The translations under genes and the position numbers were made by a program. Below, piece by piece: positions 1 to 5,712 of a DNA stretch of 10,704 nucleotides. The notes beneath the pieces were generated by a model. That model was not told the DNA's origin and searched no databases. It worked only from the letters and a program-made list of their open reading frames with translations. Position 1 is the first letter of the stretch. Every line of letters begins with the position of its first letter. The DNA comes from Chloroflexota bacterium (GTDB lineage: Bacteria > Chloroflexota > UBA4733), in assembly GCA_025449435.1 (NCBI GenBank), contig JANWJO010000017.1, forward strand, positions 1-10,704. Reading direction: 5' to 3'.

Positions 1-226
1 ATGAAGTGGCACATGATCATCTAGCGCGGTGAACTGTACAAGCCATTACTGAATCATTTCTGAACAGCACGGCGACTAGTTGGCTAAGTGTAGGGCCGGT
101 GGCCCGTTGCTCCCGAAGCCGGGTGGAGGTTTCCGCACCTAATCAAGCGCGGCGGGTGCGCGAGTACCGTGACCGCTGCACCTTTACGCGGCGCCTATGG
201 CACGTCCCTAGTCCGACACCTACCCA
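1..226. other. Non-coding left flank with small GC hairpins
   Basis: I find no convincing gene here; the short open frames lack a ribosome site and typical coding bias. Short inverted repeats follow one another closely: GGGCC/GGCCC around 93-105, CCCG/CGGG at 112-123, AGGT/ACCT at 127-140 and GCGC/GCGC at 147-161. None is followed by a T-run, so none is a standard intrinsic terminator. The stretch does not fold into a tRNA that I can recognise. It lies downstream of the methyltransferase gene and could be its 3' untranslated region. A plus-strand frame open from the left edge ends with TGA at 30-32, but it is too short to interpret. Confidence 0.35.
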
Positions 227-967
227 CTACTTGCGCTCCCTCACCATCACGCAATCAAATTCTGCTAGACGAAGTTGATCGTCACGAGCTACAGAGAACA
301 TGGCCGAAACAGCAAATCCGGCTTTACGAAACGCTGCGATTGCGGTTGCGACGTCAGTAGCTCCCTCGTACAGTGGCAAGAAAGCCATCTCAGACTGCAC
401 GGCGAGGATATCCTCGATGCAGCGCTCGGCACCGTGCAATACCTCCAGATCCCATCCTTGCGTATCAAGTTTGAGGAACACGCGAGAGTTGGCGATGTGC
501 CCCGTTATCTCGTCGAACACGTCGTCAAGACGGAATACCTGCACCGTCTCCCGTTGGGTTACTTCGTTGCCGGAAAACTGCTGTGACCCGTATGGGCTAG
601 GCTCAAGAAACGACGAGTAGTGGGTTAGCTTAGCGACACCTATCTCCGCGGGGCCGGACACACTTCCCAGCGCCCATTGATGGACATGCCACCGGTGGTC
701 GTTACGAGCACGCTGTTCGAGCACTTTATAGTTTGCCAGAACTGGTTCGAAGGACGCGATATGACCGCGATAACCGAAATTCCTCAACATCATCGCGAAT
801 TCGCCGATGTGGGCGCCTACGTCGAGTACGCAATTGATGTGTAAGCTTGGAAAGATCGTGGACCAGAGATAGGTATCTAGAGAGCGATCGGGGTGGAACC
901 GTCGTATGTCCCAACCCCGCCGTCTGGCAATATTGATCAGTGCGTGTTTGGTATCCACGCCAACCAA
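227..967 (-). CDS. FkbM-family SAM-dependent methyltransferase
   Basis: A 246-residue cytosolic protein predicted to transfer a methyl group from S-adenosylmethionine, by family usually to a hydroxyl of a sugar, polyketide or other natural product; the substrate here is unknown. Seen in the sequence: the SAM-binding motif I VLDVGAHIGEF (47-57), the acidic FEP of motif II (73-75), RLDD (146-149), and the FkbM hallmark LKLDTQGWDLEVLHGA (165-180). The order and length match a complete FkbM domain. The start is a TTG directly after an in-frame TAA, so nothing longer is possible in this frame; only a weak AGAAG precedes it, and a GTG three codons later is an alternative. The gene stands alone, 296 bp downstream of the amidohydrolase, with its own promoter-like element. 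Local GC is somewhat lower than further right (32/60 in 781-840 against 39/60 in 9001-9060), which hints at accessory origin but proves nothing. Family call firm, substrate open. Confidence 0.9.
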   Translation of the reverse strand: MVGVDTKHALINIARRRGWDIRRFHPDRSLDTYLWSTIFPSLHINCVLDVGAHIGEFAMMLRNFGYRGHIASFEPVLANYKVLEQRARNDHRWHVHQWALGSVSGPAEIGVAKLTHYSSFLEPSPYGSQQFSGNEVTQRETVQVFRLDDVFDEITGHIANSRVFLKLDTQGWDLEVLHGAERCIEDILAVQSEMAFLPLYEGATDVATAIAAFRKAGFAVSAMFSVARDDQLRLAEFDCVMVRERK

Positions 968-1007
968 TTACTTCTACGTTCTGACAATGCGCCGCTGCGT
1001 GCCGGGC

Positions 1008-1036
1008 ACTATGACAGGCGCACTGTTGCCTGTCAA
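1008..1036 (-). promoter_or_regulatory. Sigma70-like promoter with embedded palindromic operator
   Basis: Read on the minus strand, a perfect -35 TTGACA (1036-1031) is followed by a 17-bp spacer and CATAGT (1013-1008), which matches 4 of 6 -10 positions. A perfect 8-bp inverted repeat, TGACAGGC at 1012-1019 and GCCTGTCA at 1028-1035 with 8 bp between, overlaps most of the -35 and the edge of the -10. The predicted transcript would start near 1000, about 33 nt before the methyltransferase TTG. The arrangement fits a repressor of the dimeric helix-turn-helix type. The repeat has no T-run, so it is unlikely to be a terminator. Which regulator would bind is unknown. Confidence 0.5.
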
Positions 1037-1206
1037 TGTAGCGGATAGCGCTTCGGTCTCCTTTGCAGCTGCGGCGGCTGGAACGTCCGGAGATGAGGGT
1101 CACCTAACCTCAAGCCAAGTCGAGGTTCCCCCAAAGGTCGGTCACGGCCACCTGCTCACCGGCCCGAACACGATCCAATTAGCCGCAACGTTTCGGAGCG
1201 AACATT

Positions 1207-1253
1207 GTGCCGTCGGCGGTGCTTAATGGGTTCATCCGAGCTTACTACGGCAC
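1207..1253. repeat. 7-bp inverted repeat after the amidohydrolase stop
   Basis: GTGCCGT (1207-1213) and ACGGCAC (1247-1253) are perfect inverted copies with a 33-bp loop, beginning 11 bp past the amidohydrolase stop codon. No T-run follows in either direction, so termination or mRNA 3'-end protection is only a possibility. The rest of the 296-bp gap (968-1263) has no gene that I can see. Confidence 0.25.
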
Positions 1254-1263
1254 TGACCAGCCA

Positions 1264-2535
1264 TTAGTGTCCGTTCAGTTCCGAGCCGGGCACTGGCCGC
1301 GTGGACGCTTGACGGGCAGGGTCCCACCAGTAGCGGTCCGGCGCATCCCGCCACGTAGGCATGCCGAGCCCCTCAGGGTTATACACGACGGCGCCGGCGC
1401 GCACCGTTGCCACGCAGCGCAACCGCTGTTCGCTTTCCAGGACAGTACGGCCGCAATCCGGGAACCTGAAGTGGCCACGCTCTAGCCGGAAGACCGCCAC
1501 GTCGGCGTCCGATCCCGGCCGCAGTGTGCCTAGTTCAGCGTGCCCTATCTCACGTGCAGGGGCCACCGTCGAGCGGGCTATGACCTCGGCGACCGAGAGG
1601 CCCATGGCCAAGCACTTGTTCACCGTTGTGAGCATGTCAAACACCGGCCCGTTCATGCTGCCGGTGTGTAAGTCGGTACTGATCGAATCTGGCAGAAAAC
1701 CCTGCTCGATAGCCGGAACTGCGTTGCGGTACCAAAAGCTGGCAGCGCCGTGGCCTAGGTCAAAGATTACGCCACGGTCTCTGGCTTGGCGCATGTACGG
1801 TTGCAGGAGGCCGAGATCATCCAGTACGGGGAACTGCTGTGCGAACACGTGCGTGTGGATGTCTCCCGGCCGCATCTTCTCCAGGATGAGCTGCGGGTAG
1901 GGACGATATTGTGGGTGCGGCCAGAAGTCCACCATCACCGGCTTACCGCACAGGCGGCCCGCCGCCACGGCATTGTCCACCGCCGCCCACGGCGGGTGTG
2001 CCGCGTCGAACATCTGACCCGCCCAGTAATGAGCCGTCTTGATGCCGGTGGTCACATTCGGGTAGGCGTCGACGGCGGCAGCGGCCGGTTGTGGGTCCAT
2101 CTCGTTAACATCGTGCTCCCAGGCGCCGCCCATGCCGCTCCCCACGATGTTGATAAACGCAAAGATGCGCGTCTTCGCGTGATCGATGACCTCAGACTTA
2201 AACTGGGCGAAATCGCGCCATCCGGATGTTCCGGTGTCCACCACAGTGGTCACTCCTGATGCAAACGTGTGTGCGTCGGGATGCAGCGACAGCCGCGACC
2301 GCGCATGCCCGATGAACACATGAGCGTGGATGTCAAGCAAGCCTGGCGTGACGGTACACCCGCTCACGTCCAGCACTTGACCGACGCCTGCAGCCGGGAT
2401 GTCGCGGGCCAGACCAGCCACTTTGCCAGCGGTGATGGCTACATCCAATGCCTCGTCGATACCACTAGCCGGATCGAGGACGTGTCCTCCCTTCAGCAGC
2501 AAGTCCGGATTGATGTTTTGGAGCGGAGCTGTCAT
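1264..2535 (-). CDS. Amidohydrolase/deacetylase-family metallohydrolase
   Basis: A 423-residue TIM-barrel metal hydrolase of the dihydroorotase-like amidohydrolase superfamily, closest in pattern to the amidohydrolase/deacetylase group that includes Atu3266-type enzymes. The reaction is expected to be hydrolysis of an amide or ester, such as an N-acyl group; the substrate cannot be told. Seen: the beta-1 metal site HAH (H70, H72) after the typical TPGLLDIH entry, a candidate bridging lysine in GIKTAH (K166), H229 in DIHTHV, H262 in LGHG, and the catalytic aspartate D288 in STDLH. The C-terminal small beta-sandwich returns at PGSDADVAVF (340-349). The beta-5 position that usually carries a histidine (MVH) reads MVDF, giving D203; I recall this variant in some homologues. 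The ATG start has GAGAGG seven bases upstream (2543-2548), a good ribosome site. There is no signal peptide, so it should be cytosolic. The gene diverges from the barrel protein at 2699. Confidence 0.88.
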   Translation of the reverse strand: MTAPLQNINPDLLLKGGHVLDPASGIDEALDVAITAGKVAGLARDIPAAGVGQVLDVSGCTVTPGLLDIHAHVFIGHARSRLSLHPDAHTFASGVTTVVDTGTSGWRDFAQFKSEVIDHAKTRIFAFINIVGSGMGGAWEHDVNEMDPQPAAAAVDAYPNVTTGIKTAHYWAGQMFDAAHPPWAAVDNAVAAGRLCGKPVMVDFWPHPQYRPYPQLILEKMRPGDIHTHVFAQQFPVLDDLGLLQPYMRQARDRGVIFDLGHGAASFWYRNAVPAIEQGFLPDSISTDLHTGSMNGPVFDMLTTVNKCLAMGLSVAEVIARSTVAPAREIGHAELGTLRPGSDADVAVFRLERGHFRFPDCGRTVLESEQRLRCVATVRAGAVVYNPEGLGMPTWRDAPDRYWWDPARQASTRPVPGSELNGH

Positions 2536-2597
2536 TCGTCATCCTCTCTGTTCAAGCAGTTGCTGCCTATCGTAGCAATAGCTCCACCGGTATCACA

Positions 2598-2661
2598 GCG
2601 TCAACATACGCCAATGCGCGTCATCGCCATTGACACCATCGCACAGCTATGTGAACATACG
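2598..2661. promoter_or_regulatory. Divergent control region between two genes
   Basis: This sits inside the 163-bp gap between divergent start codons. GTCAACATACG (2600-2610) recurs as GTGAACATACG (2651-2661), one mismatch in 11, with a 51-bp offset close to five helical turns. The first copy lies inside GCGT/ACGC arms (2598-2611), the second overlaps the palindrome TATGT-GA-ACATA (2648-2659). For the plus gene, TTGACA (2630-2635) is a perfect -35, with GAACAT (2653-2658) a weak 3-of-6 -10 after 17 bp. For the minus gene, TTGACG (2604-2599) is a possible -35, but no good -10 follows. A shared regulator is an inference. Confidence 0.35.
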
Positions 2662-2680
2662 TTCTATTGTCAGCGCCGTT

Positions 2681-2687
2681 AAGGAGG
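2681..2687 (+). promoter_or_regulatory. Strong ribosome binding site that sets a GTG start
   Basis: AAGGAGG is a near-perfect Shine-Dalgarno sequence, 11 bases before GTG 2699. The frame is open back to an ATG at 2630, but that longer start has no ribosome site and would place the Shine-Dalgarno inside the coding region, so GTG 2699 is preferred. Confidence 0.75.
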
Positions 2688-2698
2688 AGACTATTATC

Positions 2699-3580
2699 GT
2701 GGCCCACTTGGTGAATGCCAGCCTTGCTGGAGAGTTTATCTGGAAGAACGCTCGGTTGCTCGACCGGCAGCGCTATCAAGCACTGTTTCATGGCGGTTCA
2801 ACCGCCCAGGTGATCGACGCCGTGCGCGCCTACCAAAATGCCGACGGCGGCTTCGGCAACGCCATCGAGCCCGATATTCGCGGCCCGCTCAGCCAGCCGG
2901 TACCCACCGAAATGGGCCTCCTCATGTTGGATGAAGCGGGTTTTGATGCCTCTATTGTCCTGCGCACTTGTTCCTACCTCGCCACCGTCACCACCCTTGA
3001 AGGGGGCGTGCCGTTTGCCACCCCGGCCCTAGCCGCCTATCCCCACGCCCCCTGGTGGGAGATGCCCGACCACCCGCCGGCCTCCGTCAACCCCACCGCC
3101 TCGATCGCTGGCCTCCTCCACAAACATCGCGTCCAGCACGCCTGGCTCGACGCCGCCTCTGCCTTTTGCTGGCATGAGTTGGAGAGCGCGCTACCCGACG
3201 AGATGCACAGCCTGCTATGCGCATTCACGTTCTTGCAGTTCGTCCCCGACCGGCAACGGGCAGCGCCGCTGATCGAGCGCGCCGGCCGGCACCTGTTCGA
3301 TGCCGGCTTGGTCGAGCTCGACCTGGCGTCTAGCTCTTACGTCAAGAAGCCGCTGGACTGGGCATCAACGCCTGCGAGCATCTGCCGCCAGTTCTTCAGC
3401 GATCAAATAATCGACGCTAACCTCGACTCCCTGGCGGCTGCACAGCAAGCCGATGGAGGCTGGAGCATCACCTGGCCGCCCATCAGCCCTGCCTGTGAGC
3501 TGGAGTGGCGCGGCTTCGTCACTGTGAACGCGCTCAAGACCCTCCGGGCCTACGGACGGCTCGACACCAAAAGCGAATAA
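2699..3580 (+). CDS. Unknown protein, prenyltransferase/squalene-cyclase-like fold
   Basis: A 293-residue soluble protein with no signal peptide or membrane segment. It carries two motifs of the QW / QxxDGGF type, AYQNADGGFG (44-53) and QQADGGWSITWPP (249-261), plus a looser LEGGVPFAT (100-108). These motifs mark the alpha/alpha-barrel repeats of terpene cyclases, protein prenyltransferases and related proteins. The catalytic DxDD or QXXDGSW-rich sets of true squalene-hopene cyclases are not seen and the protein is less than half their length, so enzyme activity is not supported. I recognise the N-terminal pattern (motif QNADGGFGNAIEPD, with a following TEMGLLMLDEAG) from uncharacterised proteins of Bacillus and Chloroflexota, but cannot name a function. 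It is transcribed alone, diverging from the amidohydrolase and converging on the lipoprotein gene. A metal site or a protein-binding barrel are both possible. Confidence 0.82.
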   Translation: MAHLVNASLAGEFIWKNARLLDRQRYQALFHGGSTAQVIDAVRAYQNADGGFGNAIEPDIRGPLSQPVPTEMGLLMLDEAGFDASIVLRTCSYLATVTTLEGGVPFATPALAAYPHAPWWEMPDHPPASVNPTASIAGLLHKHRVQHAWLDAASAFCWHELESALPDEMHSLLCAFTFLQFVPDRQRAAPLIERAGRHLFDAGLVELDLASSSYVKKPLDWASTPASICRQFFSDQIIDANLDSLAAAQQADGGWSITWPPISPACELEWRGFVTVNALKTLRAYGRLDTKSE

Positions 3581-3590
3581 GCAAGAGAGC

Positions 3591-3622
3591 AACCCGACCG
3601 TCCCGGGGGACAACACCGGGTT
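3591..3622. terminator. Possible bidirectional terminator between convergent genes
   Basis: In the 72-bp gap between two convergent stop codons, AACCCG (3591-3596) pairs with CGGGTT (3617-3622), and GTCC (3600-3603) can pair with GGAC (3608-3611) inside. The location is right for a shared terminator, but neither strand has the T-run expected of an intrinsic one. Confidence 0.4.
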
Positions 3623-3652
3623 CCTCCGCCTTGCAAGTTGTTTGTACGCCGG

Positions 3653-4867
3653 TCAGATGTGCCCGGCCTCCAACGCGTTGGTAATCCAGCCCAGCACGAC
3701 CTCATTGGCCCCCTGGCTCGTCGCCGCGTCCAGCGCTTGCTGGGCCTTGCCGGTTTCACCCAGCACGATGTAATCCCATGCCAGGGCCAAGTTCAGGTGG
3801 CCAGCCCAGTAGATGCTGCCACCGTCGTTGGCATGGTCGCCGGTCGACTTTCGATGCAGCAGCTTTGCTAAGTCGGTGGCGTACGCCGCCTTCATATCCC
3901 AACCCACGCCATCCAGCGCCGTCTGTACCGTCTGCGCTTTATCCATGGGGTACAGCAAAAAGAAGCGCTGCGAATTTGTTTGCCAGATGGTGTCAAACTC
4001 GCTGTAGCTGATGGTGTGGCCCGGCCCCAAGAACGGGTCGCTGGACACGAACGTGCTCTGCTCATCGTCAAAACCTTGGATGGGCCGGTAGTGTCCCACG
4101 TGGTAGCTGCTGCTCACCCACTGATTCACTACCACTGGGATGTTCTGACTCACTAGAGCCTTGACGAGCTTGTCGGTGCCGCGCGTACCAATCACGTGGC
4201 CAAGCCCAAGGCTGCGTGCGTATTGCGGGATGCCATACGGCACCATCCCCGCCGGGTTTCCGTCGGCGCGCAGCACTTGCTGTACTTGGCCTTGCGTTTT
4301 GTAGATACCCCAGTACGCGAGCACCTCAGCCACGGAGGCCGGTCCGCAGTTGTCGTAGGTCTGCACAATGTGCTCCAGCGGCCCGAACGAGTGGCTCGCC
4401 GGTAGCGCTATGAGCTGCGGTTGTGCCTGTGCCACCGGCTCAATAGCGGTGCTGATAACGGTAACCTTCTTTGCATCTTGTACGGCCGCTGCTGCCGTGG
4501 ACGGCGCCGTCGAGGTGCTTGCGACGTTGTTCTGCGTGGCGGGAGCGGTGACTGCTACCAACGTGCCGCCGCCCGCTGGGCCGATGGCGACCTCTGGTGC
4601 AATCGCCAGCGTGCCACCGGTGCTGGGTACCGCGGTGGACGCCACCGCTTGGCCAACCGGCACGTCCACCGCGACGGCGGCCTGGCCAGCCGGCGCTGGT
4701 GCGACAGGCGCGACGCTTGCCTGGCTCAAGCCGTTGATTCCTGCCGGAACCGCTGACGGCGCATTCGCGTTGGCGAGCTGGCCGCACGCTGCCAGTGCAG
4801 CGCTACCCGCTGCCGCGATGGTCACCACCAGGTAGCGCCGGCGTGTCAACTTTAAATAGGGATGCAA
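3653..4867 (-). CDS. Tat-type lipoprotein with C39-like cysteine protease domain
   Basis: A 404-residue precursor predicted to be exported folded through Tat and lipid-anchored on the outer membrane face. The N-terminus shows a twin-arginine stretch TRRRYLVV (8-15), a hydrophobic helix and the lipobox LAAC with C28 as the lipidated residue. Residues 30-155 are a low-complexity Ala/Pro/Val/Thr linker, apparently a flexible stalk. The Peptidase_C39_2-like domain (about 160-305) has QTYDNCGPAS with Q169 as oxyanion-hole residue and C174 as nucleophile, H259 in VGHYRPIQGF, and D277 in SSDPFLG, giving a complete Cys-His-Asp triad. Residues 345-400 look like a short helical, TPR-like tail. The TTG start is chosen because GGAGG lies six bases upstream and it puts the Tat motif at residue 8. 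The frame is open a further 144 codons, but that part overlaps the permease gene and is not protein-like. Substrate unknown; family call good. Confidence 0.85.
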   Translation of the reverse strand: MHPYLKLTRRRYLVVTIAAAGSAALAACGQLANANAPSAVPAGINGLSQASVAPVAPAPAGQAAVAVDVPVGQAVASTAVPSTGGTLAIAPEVAIGPAGGGTLVAVTAPATQNNVASTSTAPSTAAAAVQDAKKVTVISTAIEPVAQAQPQLIALPASHSFGPLEHIVQTYDNCGPASVAEVLAYWGIYKTQGQVQQVLRADGNPAGMVPYGIPQYARSLGLGHVIGTRGTDKLVKALVSQNIPVVVNQWVSSSYHVGHYRPIQGFDDEQSTFVSSDPFLGPGHTISYSEFDTIWQTNSQRFFLLYPMDKAQTVQTALDGVGWDMKAAYATDLAKLLHRKSTGDHANDGGSIYWAGHLNLALAWDYIVLGETGKAQQALDAATSQGANEVVLGWITNALEAGHI

Positions 4868-4873
4868 GTCGTG

Positions 4874-4878
4874 CCTCC
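4874..4878 (-). promoter_or_regulatory. Ribosome binding site that sets a TTG start
   Basis: GGAGG on the minus strand, six bases before TTG 4867. There is no ATG or GTG nearby in this frame with a comparable site, and this start gives a textbook Tat/lipoprotein signal peptide. Confidence 0.7.
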
Positions 4879-4922
4879 GATGGTAAGAGCAATGATGATC
4901 CTGTTCGATGTCTCCCGCAGAT

Positions 4923-4956
4923 ACCTTAGGTCCCACTTCTGAGAGATTCCTGAGAG
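4923..4956 (-). promoter_or_regulatory. PhoB/OmpR-type tandem repeat promoter of the lipoprotein
   Basis: On the minus strand, CTCTCAG (4956-4950) is repeated exactly as CTCTCAG (4945-4939) with GAAT between, an 11-bp period. Ten bases further on is TAAGGT (4928-4923), which keeps the three most conserved -10 positions (T, A and final T). Two 7-bp direct repeats, a 4-bp spacer and 10 bp to the -10 is the geometry of the E. coli phoA Pho box, where the repeats replace the -35. The repeat sequence differs from the CTGTCAT consensus, so a response regulator of the OmpR/PhoB family is inferred, not PhoB itself. It lies about 60-90 bp upstream of the TTG start. Confidence 0.5.
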
Positions 4957-4965
4957 CAGCTGTGA

Positions 4966-5712
4966 CTATTCCCAACGAAACGTCCGTACGGTAGCAACTA
5001 TGAGCACCACTGTCCACACCGCCAGCGCACCTGCGCTGATCCACCACGCGGGCACCGGCTGCCCGAACGCGCCCCGCAACACATCCGTGAAGGCGGCGGG
5101 AAGTAGCACCTGCGCTGGCGCCTGAGTTACTCCTGGCAAGTGGTCCAACGGCAGCACCACATCGCCAATGATCAAGAACAGCACATACAGAGCATTCGCT
5201 GCTGCCAGCGTCGCCTCGGCGCGCAGCCGGCCAGCCATCAATAACCCCAGTGCCGTGAATGCCGCCGTCCCAACTGCAAGCGCCAGCACCACTCCCCAAG
5301 CGTTACCAGCCGGACGCCAGCCATACCCCACGGCCGCCACCGCAAACAGGACGGCCACCTGGCAGACTTCAACCACTGCGACACTAAGCATCTTGGCTAA
5401 CAGCAGCCCGCTGCGTGGCAACGGCGAGCTTCCCAGCAACTTCAGTACGCCGTAATGCCGCTCATAAGCGGTAGAGATCCCCACGCTGACCATGCCTGTG
5501 GAGATCACTGCTAGCGCCAGCATGCCGGGCAGTAAGTAGTCCACCGCGTTCTGCTGGTCCCCTGGTACAAAGCGCATCGACGCGAAGAGCACCAGCAACA
5601 GCGGTGGCACGAGCATGGTGATGAGCAGGTTCTCACCGCGCCGGGAAGCGAGCACCAATTCCGCGCGGGTCTGCGCTGCCACTGGTTTCCAGAAGCTCGG
5701 TGCTGCGCTCAT
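4966..5712 (-). CDS. ABC-2 type transporter permease
   Basis: A 248-residue integral membrane protein that forms the channel of an ABC exporter with the ATPase upstream. Six hydrophobic segments can be seen at about 30-47, 58-80, 105-130, 137-160, 168-190 and 224-242, the usual ABC-2 topology with a short cytosolic N-terminus. TAYERHYGVLKLLGSSPLPR (81-100), between helices 2 and 3, is the typical coupling segment of the DrrB/YadH-like group (ER..G.L..L..SPL..). The ATG start overlaps the ATPase stop as ATGA (5712-5709), which implies translational coupling and a 1:1 partner. The frame extends further upstream, but that part lies within the ATPase gene and has no permease-like sequence. The substrate cannot be deduced; relatives export drugs, lipids, polysaccharides or peptides. 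Confidence 0.92.
   Translation of the reverse strand: MSAAPSFWKPVAAQTRAELVLASRRGENLLITMLVPPLLLVLFASMRFVPGDQQNAVDYLLPGMLALAVISTGMVSVGISTAYERHYGVLKLLGSSPLPRSGLLLAKMLSVAVVEVCQVAVLFAVAAVGYGWRPAGNAWGVVLALAVGTAAFTALGLLMAGRLRAEATLAAANALYVLFLIIGDVVLPLDHLPGVTQAPAQVLLPAAFTDVLRGAFGQPVPAWWISAGALAVWTVVLIVATVRTFRWE

Noticed and set aside
93..170. Possible tRNA or other known RNA gene
   Set aside because: The small stems do not form an acceptor, anticodon and T-arm set, and there is no conserved GTTCGAATC-type loop or CCA end.
726..1103. 125-codon minus-strand frame overlapping the methyltransferase start
   Set aside because: Its second half is the methyltransferase read one base out of phase, with a run of arginines; no family features and no ribosome site.
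1106..1127. AACCTC/GAGGTT inverted repeat with a 10-bp loop
   Set aside because: Only six base pairs, no T-run and no gene end nearby; expected by chance in this composition.
1361..2259. Two plus-strand frames of 157 and 179 codons within the amidohydrolase
   Set aside because: Both are antisense to a well-conserved enzyme with intact metal-binding residues and have no domain of their own.
2630..2698. Longer ATG start for the barrel protein
   Set aside because: It would place the AAGGAGG ribosome site inside the coding region and add 23 residues unlike the family; it also overlaps the promoter-like TTGACA.
4368..4835. 155-codon Ala-rich, hydrophobic-looking plus-strand frame
   Set aside because: It is the reverse of the lipoprotein's Ala/Val/Pro linker; the apparent membrane segments come from that low-complexity composition.
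4868..5299. 144-codon upstream extension of the lipoprotein reading frame
   Set aside because: It runs through the permease gene in another frame, is rich in Cys, Arg and Gly without family features, and would bury the Tat/lipoprotein signal; GGAGG before TTG 4867 marks the real start.
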